In this document: in pieces, positions 58,081-64,000 of the stretch
How the letters are laid out: the number at the start of each line of letters is the position of its first letter
How positions within the stretch are numbered: position 1 is the first letter of the stretch
Assembly: GCA_003952965.2 (NCBI GenBank)
Contig: CM025851.1
Span: forward strand, 8,659,647 to 8,723,646
Source of the DNA: Morella rubra
Lineage: Eukaryota; Streptophyta; Magnoliopsida; Fagales; Myricaceae
Length of the DNA: 64,000 bases
Direction of reading: 5' to 3'
Translations under genes and position numbers: made by a program
The notes under the pieces: model-generated
Seen by the model: only the letters and a program-made list of their open reading frames with translations
Told to the model about the DNA's origin: nothing
Databases searched by the model: none

Positions 58081-59310
58081 TATATTCAGTCGAAACAAAC
58101 GCAGCCGCAAGACCAAGAAAAACCATTGCGACACAAACTAAGAATATCTCCAATAATAGGACGAATCTGCCAATCAACCGGACCCTCCACTGCATTAATC
58201 GCATCAATAACCAGTTTTGAGTCACCTTCAATAATAACCTGATCACACTGTAAAAAGGAAGCTTCTTGAACAGCAAATTAAGCTGCCCTTGCCTCGCACA
58301 CAAGGGGACCGCATGGAGGTAAGCTCTTTGTCCACGCAAACAGCACTTGACCTTGATCATTCCTACAAATTGCCGCCACTAAAACAAAGGACGAATGGAC
58401 AGCCACATCGAAATTTATCTTCCAACAATCATGCGGAGGAGGGGACCACACGCGAAAGCCTTGGTGTTGAGTGCCAGAGAATGTTCAAACAAGAGGGCAC
58501 GGGTTTTAGAGATCAGAAGCGAGGGGTCCAAAACCAAATCATGGTGCACAATCTGATTCCGGTAAACCAGATAGAATCCATAAGGAGATGTATTTGAAGA
58601 ACACTGCAGCGTGGGAATGCGATGGTAATATGAAAGAGGTGGTGTGGAAACCTCCTCAGATGGGGAGTACTGTGAAAATCAACTTTGATGTCTCCTGAAG
58701 GATGATGTATTAGTTGCTGCTGTGGTGTGTAGAGATCACAGGGGCAGTATATTGCAGATTTTTCTTGACAAATTCCCTGGGTCCAATCCCCTTAAAGGCG
58801 AAGCTCGTGCAGCCCGTCTGGCCTTTGCTTTGGCAGAGGAATGCTGACTGGATAATGTTGTTGTGGAGGGTGACTCTTCGAGTGTTGTTAAGGTACTGCA
58901 AGTGGACAATCGGACTGGATTGTTGAAGGTGAGGTGGATACTATGATTGAACTCCTCAGGAATCACTAAAGTTGGAGGATTCAGTGGATACCACGGGAAG
59001 CTAATCGAATGGCGCATAATTCTAAATGGGGTAGGTATATTGATTGCAGGAGGACTGTTCCATTAAGGATGTGCCGTCTGAAATCCTTCATTTTGATGAC
59101 TCTGCTGGTAGTAGCAGTGAGTCTGTGTAAGTCCCATGTTATGTAGAAAAAAAAAAAAAGATAGAATCCATAAGAATTGCATGCAGCAAATAGAATAAAA
59201 AGCTGGAAGTCACCCACAGGGAGCTGCAAACTCACAGGAGCTAACAAAATCGCCTTAATCCACTCCGCAATGCTTCGAGAATTCAGCGCCTGAATATTCA
59301 CTACCCAAGG
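58081..59310 (-). pseudogene. LINE RNase H-like fragment, unit B, split by a second LINE
   Basis: This is the counterpart of 44525-45200. The minus strand again encodes EGDSKLVIDAINAVEGPVD-type sequence (about 58145-58245), now with extra frameshifts. It is divided at 58584/59159 by a plus-strand LINE tail. Confidence 0.75.
58585..59158 (+). mobile_element. 5'-truncated LINE insertion with 16-bp TSD, private to unit B
   Basis: agatagaatccataag flanks the element at 58569-58584 and 59159-59174. Unit A has one copy of this sequence at about 45044-45059 with no insert. The element ends in ctgtgtaagtcccatgttatgtag followed by a poly-A run (59147-59158), and is truncated on the left, as target-primed reverse transcription predicts. 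It encodes a broken RNase H-like domain (KINFDVS, GEARAARLAFALAEEC, VVVEGDSSSVVKVLQ). Confidence 0.92.
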
Positions 59311-59648
59311 AGACTAGTTTAAAGAAAAAGAAACAAAGGCCAGCTTGTCGTTGATGTCCGAACAGCTCAGTCTTCCATGTTCCTATGTAACTTTTGCCAC
59401 ATTGTATTAATGTGCTAAATGCATGCTATTGAAATGTTGATCATCAACAACGAATCATCTTAAAGAAAACCCAAAACGTCATGGACAGATGTTTGGAACC
59501 TTCAAGCACGACATCAATCATAATAGCTCCTACAGATACATATAAGGTTCTGATACATCATAGCAAGAACACCGACGAAAACAAGGCGCCAAACACATCT
59601 TATTTTAAGAAAATTTGAAAAAGAAAAATGAATTTCAGCACGCACAAC

Positions 59649-59911
59649 TGCAATAATAGAATGAATGAATTTCCTTAACATTTCATTCAGTAACTTGAGA
59701 ATTTATACAAGCAAGCAGTGTGCCCCACAACCAATCATTCGTGGCTGTGCGCATATTACAGGTGTGCACCATTCGGTTACAACCAACAAAGAATCAATTG
59801 CGTACAAGGGACTAACAAACTATTTCTAGAAGATCCTATACAGCAGAGGTGCTGAGGTGGATATCTCATGTGACAGCAGAGGAGATAAGCAAGGAAGGTC
59901 GTGCTTTATCA
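59649..59911 (-). mobile_element. 3' LTR and polypurine tract of the Copia element
   Basis: On the minus strand the LTR runs from tgataaagcacgacc to ctattattgca (TG..CA, 263 bp), preceded by a purine-rich gcgggagga tract at 59912-59920. A TATA-like ttgtataaattctc and an end-proximal region fit LTR structure. The 5 bp outside (acaac, 59644-59648) are the expected target site; the other LTR is out of view. Confidence 0.75.
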
Positions 59912-59940
59912 TCCTCCCGCGAGTCCTGCGTGGATGGAAG

Positions 59941-61079
59941 TAGGGTGTCCAAAAAACCGGCCGAACGGACCGAAACCGGACCGGTTCTGGCCAAACCGGT
60001 GAGAAATAACTCACTGGAATGGCCGGTCTGGTGAAACCGGTATACTCCGGTCCCGTCTCGATTTCATACATAGAAAAACCGGTACTAGACCGGAGTATTA
60101 TTGCTCCAGACCGGTCCACCTTTTTTTTTTTTAAAAAAAAACGTTCGCGCATTCATGAGAGTCGCACACCCCCTTCTCTCTCAAATTAAAAAAAAAACCC
60201 TAACCCCCCCCTCAATTTCGCGCAGCAGCACCCCCCTTAATTCACTTCGCACCCCTGAACCCCCTTCACTTCGCACAGCACGACTGACCCCCCCCCCTCT
60301 CACTTCACGCAGCGCCCCTCACTTCGCACAACACCCCTCACGCAATAGCCCCCTCCTCCTCACGCACAGCCCCCTTACTCCTCAGCCCCTCCCTCTCTTT
60401 TCACACACAGCCCCTCTCAGCCTCCTCCCTCTCTTTGCTGGTTAGTGATTGCTGCTGATGGATATGGACTTTTTATTTTTTCTACTATTTTGTTGGCATG
60501 TATTAATTATACTTTTAGTTTGTTTATTTGATTATTTTGTTGTTTTTATGGCTTGTGTAATAGAGTAGTGTAATTAGTAATTACTAATTAGTTCCAGTAG
60601 CATTTCTATTTGATACTTTTATTTGGATTTCTTTATTTTAGAATTTCTATTTGGTTTGTGGTTTAAATTCTTTAAATGTATGCTTTAAGTCTTAGTTATT
60701 GTATGATTTATTATTCTTAAAAATCTATGATTTAGAATTCTTTAATTAGTAACCTAGTAATTAGTATAGTAGTATTTTTTAAATGTATGATTTAAAGTTC
60801 TTTTTAATTTGTAGTAGAAGAAATGTCACAATTGTGACATAATTTGGTTGAGATTATAGCCCAAACTTGATGTAAAAAAAAAAACACTAAAAAATTGGTG
60901 TAAAGAAGCCCAAAAAATGGTCAAAAAAAGCCCAAAAAAAAAATAAAAAATGTAGATTAGAATAAGGCCTAAACTCTAGGCCCAAACCGGCCAAATCGGA
61001 CCTATCCTTGGCCGGTCCGGTTGCTTTGCTCTCTGTACATCCGGTTACACCGGACCTGACCGACCTTTGGACAGTCCTA
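59941..61079. mobile_element. Non-autonomous hAT element (1139 bp) nested in the Copia element
   Basis: Ends tagggtgtccaaaa and (reverse) taggactgtccaaa form imperfect inverted repeats. A perfect 8-bp duplication gatggaag lies at 59933-59940 and 61080-61087. Subterminal accgg/ccggt repeats are dense on both sides, as in hAT elements. The body has a CT/CCCC-rich stretch (60160-60440), then AT-rich sequence, and no transposase. It was inserted after the Copia element. Confidence 0.88.
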
Positions 61080-61087
61080 GATGGAAG

Positions 61088-61513
61088 AACCGTTAGACTC
61101 GTACGAATCTGCTGAAACCAAGAGGCCACAAGAGGATTAGTAAGAACGTCAGCTAACTGATTTTTGCTGGAGATGAAGGCAACATGCAGTGATTTATCAA
61201 CCACACGGTCACACACGAAATGAAAGTCAATAGCAACATGTTTCGTGCGTAAGTGGAAAACAGGATGTGTTGATAGATAAGTAGCACCGAGATTATCACA
61301 CCAAAGAGGGGAGTGAGGAAAAGTAACACCAAGCTTAGTGTGAAGAGATCGAAGCCACAACACCTTAGCTGTGGCATTAGCAAGAGCTTTGTACTCTGCC
61401 TCTGTACTGGAACATGCGACTGTGGCTTGCTTCTTAGAGCACCATGAGATGAGGTTTGGACCAAAATACACACAAAAAGCACCCGTAGACCGTCGGTCAT
61501 CAGGACACCTTGC
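61088..61513 (-). pseudogene. Copia RNase H domain
   Basis: After an in-frame TAG at 61514-61516 (the codon is normally TGG in the [14 protein letters not shown] motif), the frame reads [50 protein letters not shown] and [13 protein letters not shown] follow. These are the canonical Copia RNase H motifs, including the acidic catalytic positions. The frame ends in the hAT insertion. Confidence 0.9.
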
Positions 61514-63013
61514 CTAGTCAGCATCGGAGTAGGTAGCGAGAGACCGAGAAGAAGAACGCTGCAAGTAGAGCCCAAAATGTAAAGTGCTCTTGAGATAACG
61601 CAGGATGCGTTTCACTGCCTGCCAATGAGAGAAACGCAGAGATTGCATAAATTGGCAGACACGGTTAACAGCGAAAGCAACATCAGGACGGGTGAGGGAG
61701 AGATATTGTAAACTTCCAACTGTGCTGCGAAACAAAGTAGGGTCTTCAAAGAGAGGAGTATCACTCTTAGAAAGAGTAGGGGCAGCAGCCATAAGGGAAG
61801 AAATTGGTTTCGCCTCAACCATGTTAGTCTTGAGAAGTAAGTCTTGAATGTACTTTTGCTGTGTAAGGAGAATACCATTCGAATGAGGGAGCACTTCCAA
61901 ACCCAGAAAGTAGTGGAGAGAACCAAGGTCTTTAACTAGAAAAGACAAGTTGAGCTGATGAACAACCTGCTTGAGAAAAGAGGAGTCTGAACCAGTGAGC
62001 AAAATATCGTCAACATAGACTAGCACATAGGCAAGAGTGGTAGATTGATGATATATAAAGAGAGAAGCATCTGATCTGGAAGCTACAAAACCAAGTTGCA
62101 GAAGGCGATGACGAAGACGATGAAACCAAGCGCAGGGTGCTTGTTTGAGGCCATATAAGGCCTTGCATAGGCAACACACATAATCAGGATGATCCGGATG
62201 AACAAAGCCCAGGGGCTGTTGCATGAAAACAGCCTCGTCCAAGTCATCGTGCAAAAAGGCGTTTTGCACATCAAGTTGTTTGATAGGCCAGCCAGCATAA
62301 ATAGAAAGAGCTAGAACCATCCGGATGGTGGAGGGCTTGACAACAGGGCTGAACGTCTCTCTACAATCTAGACCCTCTTGTTGATGATATCCCTTGGCAA
62401 CAAGCCTCGCTTTTCTACGCTGAAGAGATCCATCAGCATTGCGCTTTGTGCGAAAAACCCATTTACAATCGACCAGATTCTGAGAGGGAGATGGAGGAAC
62501 CAAATCCCAGGTGTTGTTGCTTAGAAGGGCTTGAAACTCTTGACTCATAGCAATACGCCACTCACAGGAGCGAGAAGCCTCTGTATAGAAGCTGGGATCT
62601 GCAGAAAAAACAACAGCAGCAAGACAAGAGGACTTGGGTAAAGGCCACCTTACGGTGCCATCAGTGAGACGTTTGGGACATGAGATGTGGCTATGGGACC
62701 GAGTATGAATTCTTGGAGGAGGAGGAGTTGTAGTAGGAGAGGTAACAGACTCAAGGAGAGAGTGTGAAAGAGAAGATTTTATAGGGAAAGTAGAGATAGA
62801 CAGTTGAGCTGGAGAAGTAGGTGTTGGGCTGGATACAGGAAGCAGTAGAGGTAAGAACGTGTGAGTAGGAGACACGGGCTGAGAAGGTTTTATAGAGGAG
62901 AGCCCATGAAAAGGAAAAATCTGTTCAGCAAAACAAACATCATGTGAAATAACAAGTTTGTTTGTAGAGAGGACAAGGCATTTGTAGCCTTTATGGTCTG
63001 GACTGTAACCCAT
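61514..63013 (-). pseudogene. Copia integrase C-terminus and reverse transcriptase
   Basis: This is a 499-residue open frame. It begins with the integrase C-terminal GYSPDHKGYKCL motif and a Ser/Pro/Thr-rich linker. The reverse transcriptase (RVT_2) follows: NTWDLVPPSPSQNLVDCKWV, ETFSPVVKPSTIRMVLAL, QLDVQNAFLHDDL, LYGLKQAPCAWF and the catalytic YVDD (about 62006-62017). The C-terminal part has FLGLEVL and LQYLSLTRPDVAFAVN. This is the best-preserved piece of the element. Confidence 0.93.
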
Positions 63014-63900
63014 AAAAACAGCTCGACCAAATACCCAAAGAAATTGATAATCGGGCTCACGTTGAAAAAGAAGAAAATGAGGAGAAGTTGACCCAAAGTA
63101 GGACTGGGAAATCTATTAATAAGATAGACAGACGTAGTAAAAGCCTCAGGCCAGTATTTGAAGGGCATAGTAGAGTGGGCTAATAGAGCAAGGCCCGTTT
63201 CAACGATATGCCTGCATTTGTGTTCAACGGTGCCATTTTGAGCATGAGAGTGAAGGCAAGAGAGTCTATGAGTGATGCCAAAAGAGACAAGATGAGGTTG
63301 GAGAGAACGAAACTCACCACCCCCATTAGTCTGAATAGCAATAATTTTTGTGGAACACAGATTCTCAATAAACCGTTGAAAAGCAATAAAAGTAGGAAGA
63401 ACATCTGATTGTATTGAAGTGGAAACAACCAAGTGAAGCGGCTGAAATCATCAACAATAGACAAGTAAAAATGAAAACCAGAAACTGAAGTAACAGGGCT
63501 GAGAAGTAAGGAAGCCGATGACTCTTTGCTCTGCAACAAGCTGGACAGAGCTGAGAAGTAGTGGAGACACTAGAGAGGTGAGTGGAGGATAAAACTTGGT
63601 GAATGACATGGAAGGCCGGATGACCAAGACGCGCATGCCAGTTGGGAGAGGTAGCAGCAGAGCTGGTGGAGGTGGACAAAGCCTGAGGAGGTGACGAACT
63701 GGAGGGAAAAATGTAAAGGCCATTATGGGTGTGGCCTTGGAGAAGAGTTGTCCCCGTAGCGCAATCCTTGACAGAAAAACCATGTGAGTGAAAATGAAAA
63801 TAGACATTATTATCTGCACAGAATTGACGAACTGAGAGTAAATTTTTGGTTATCTCAGGAACATAGAGAAGATGGTGAAGAAAAAATCTCAGGAACATAG
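62890..63900 (-). pseudogene. Copia GAG-pre-integrase and integrase core (frameshifted)
   Basis: From about 63898: LHHLLYVPEITKNLLSVRQF and NWHARLGHPAFHV, then LCPACCRAKSHRLP (the HHCC zinc-binding region). The integrase core starts FHFYLSIVDDFSRFTWLFPL. The frame shifts near 63420 and resumes TNGGGEFRSLQPHL and HSHAQNGTVEHKCRHIVE with the catalytic Glu region, then WPEAFTTSVYLINRFPSPTL. Another break lies near 63080. The protein cannot be made intact. Confidence 0.88.
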
Positions 63901-64000
63901 AGAAGATGGTGAAGGGAGAGGTGGAGGTGGGAAAGGAGGAAGAGCCAATGTGAGAGATAGACAGAGGCTTACTATCACCAACTCTGAGCTGATCATCACC

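Larger units (their letters stand above)
52310..59642. repeat. Segmental duplication, unit B (7.3 kb)
   Basis: This is the second copy of 38709-46112. The left breakpoint is inside exon 8. The right edge is lost in the Copia insertion at 59649. A private 574-bp LINE sits at 58585-59158. It lacks the fold-back MITE of unit A. A 37-bp stretch of copy A (near 39222-39258) is missing at about 52809. Confidence 0.9.
59649..64000 (-). mobile_element. Ty1/Copia retrotransposon, minus strand, 5' part outside the window
   Basis: Reading right to left: GAG-pre-integrase, integrase, reverse transcriptase, RNase H, polypurine tract, 3' LTR, which is the Copia order (integrase before RT). It inserted at the right edge of unit B. 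It is disabled by frameshifts in the integrase and by an in-frame stop at the RT/RNase H boundary. A hAT element lies between the RNase H and the polypurine tract. A tandem duplication of a 35-bp unit is seen at 63850-63916. Confidence 0.93.

Overview
This is a repeat-rich piece of a plant nuclear genome, most likely a woody eudicot. The gene families are plant ones: MED15 with a KIX domain, UPF0481/DUF247, an ankyrin-type PGG domain, a small Ser-rich CSPT/HPGSFRC protein and an AT2G25270-like membrane protein. Introns are AT-rich with GT..AG borders, and the rest is plant LINE, Copia, LTR, hAT, Tourist-like and MULE-like debris. I cannot fix the species; a Fagales-like rosid is only a guess.

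Layout. 1-7247: an LTR fragment followed by a decayed LINE that carries a 446 bp hAT MITE. 7248-17908: MED15 copy 1 (minus strand), whose last exon is fused in frame to the C-terminal exon of an AT2G25270-like membrane-protein gene, then its upstream DNA. 17909-25086: one LTR insertion, bounded by the 5-bp duplication aaggt, that has been blown up by a Tourist-like MITE, a Pack-MULE-like element holding a PGG-domain fragment, a tandem duplication, and a second block of MED15 3' exons. 25087-34306: the rest of the first duplication unit, a junction near 25.58 kb, and MED15 copy 2, which keeps only the KIX-coding exons. Its upstream region was later invaded by a TRIM-like element and a 2.1 kb solo LTR. 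34489-34812: a compact, intact Ser-rich small-protein gene. 37646-41892: an intact nine-exon membrane-protein gene (copy A). 46347-49092: a DUF247 gene broken by a solo LTR. 52310-59642: a second copy (B) of the 7.4 kb segment with a truncated, frameshifted membrane-protein gene. 59649-64000: a minus-strand Copia element, running off the window, with a 1.1 kb hAT element nested in it.

Only two genes look fully intact: the Ser-rich small protein and membrane-protein copy A (nine exons sum to 557 codons with all phases consistent). The KIX-only MED15 copy is open but incomplete. Because the locus is duplicated twice, paralogous empty sites date many insertions relative to the duplications. No CRISPR array, no convincing tRNA or rRNA gene and no clear new enzymatic system was seen. 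The most notable items are the MED15/membrane-protein chimera, the KIX-only MED15 copy next to a transposon-borne heat-shock-element and bZIP-site cluster, and the nested LTR containing MED15 exons.
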